A stretch of 18,145 nucleotides of DNA, from the NCBI GenBank assembly GCA_027604185.1, contig JADGKB010000190.1, positions 1 to 18,145 of the forward strand. The letters are read 5' to 3'. Both the position numbers and the translations under genes were made by a program. This document shows positions 18,102 through 18,145 of this stretch, in pieces. The number at the start of each line of letters is the position of its first letter. Positions within the stretch are counted from its first letter, which is position 1. The notes beneath the pieces were generated by a model, which saw nothing but the letters and a program-made list of their open reading frames with translations, did no database searches and had not been told where the DNA came from. The stretch is from Boothiomyces macroporosus (Eukaryota; Chytridiomycota; Chytridiomycetes; Rhizophydiales; Terramycetaceae).

Positions 18102-18145
18102 TAGGTTCTGCTGACATTATTCTAATAGGTTCTGCTGACATTATT
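18081..18145 (+). repeat. 24-nt tandem repeat with intron-like units, cut by the window end
   Basis: Unit 1 is 18081-18104, unit 2 18105-18128, unit 3 (partial, 17 nt) 18129-18145. Units 2 and 3 are identical as far as seen; unit 1 differs at four positions near its start. Each full unit begins with GT and ends CTAATAG, like an intron of this genome. Each also carries in-frame TAA TAG in the reading frame of copy 2. Confidence 0.85.

Noticed and set aside
1..18145. tRNA, rRNA, CRISPR array, transposon or insertion sequence
   Set aside because: No cloverleaf or T-loop, no rRNA-like blocks, no spaced repeats and no transposase or reverse-transcriptase motif on either strand.

Overview
The window reads as nuclear DNA of a fungus, most likely an early-diverging one. 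The genes are eukaryotic: a kinesin, a COPII-type lectin receptor with a KKFV tail, a dynamin with a GED, a MATA_HMG-type box and AMPK-beta-like glycogen-binding domains. The mucoromycete/chytrid-like secreted beta-propeller and the short spacers (30-120 bp between some gene ends) also fit a compact fungal genome. I cannot fix the phylum from sequence alone. The most striking genome-wide trait is intron size. I reconstructed 26 introns by restoring reading frame and family motifs, and all are 18-23 nt, most with a CTAAY/TTAAY branch-like motif a few bases before AG. Many open frames therefore run into or stop inside introns, and every multi-exon gene has to be read spliced.

Layout, left to right. 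(1) 1-1676 (+): 3' part of an N-terminal-motor kinesin ending in a transmembrane tail. (2) 1797-2332 (-): small LURP-one/tubby-C-like protein, convergent with the kinesin. (3) 2333-3234: gene-poor spacer. (4) 3235-4038 (+): HMG-box transcription factor. (5) 4200-5710 (+): nine-exon ERGIC-53/Emp47-type cargo lectin. (6) 6038-7940 (-): phospho-rich protein with a PH-like domain. (7) 8184-8699 (+): hemerythrin HHE-domain protein. (8) 8730-10087 (-): membrane-anchored alpha/beta hydrolase of the hormone-sensitive-lipase type, seven exons. (9) 10088-10799: promoter-containing spacer. (10) 10800-12050 (+): secreted lactonase/3-carboxymuconate-cyclase-like beta-propeller with a Lys/Gly tail, intronless. 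(11) 12147-14468 (+): Mx-like dynamin-related GTPase. (12, 13) 14961-16589 and 16716-end (+): tandem duplicates encoding an SH3 domain followed by an AMPK-beta-type glycogen-binding domain (CBM48-like). The first ends in two transmembrane segments; the second runs into a 24-nt tandem repeat at the window end.

There is no operon logic. Several genes do share a membrane-traffic theme: a membrane-anchored motor, an ER-Golgi cargo receptor, a dynamin, a PH-like protein and a possibly myristoylated LOR protein. The best candidates for something undescribed are the SH3-CBM48 membrane protein pair, the minimal-intron system with back-to-back, GC-AG and GT-GG variants, and the intron-like 24-nt repeat at the end.
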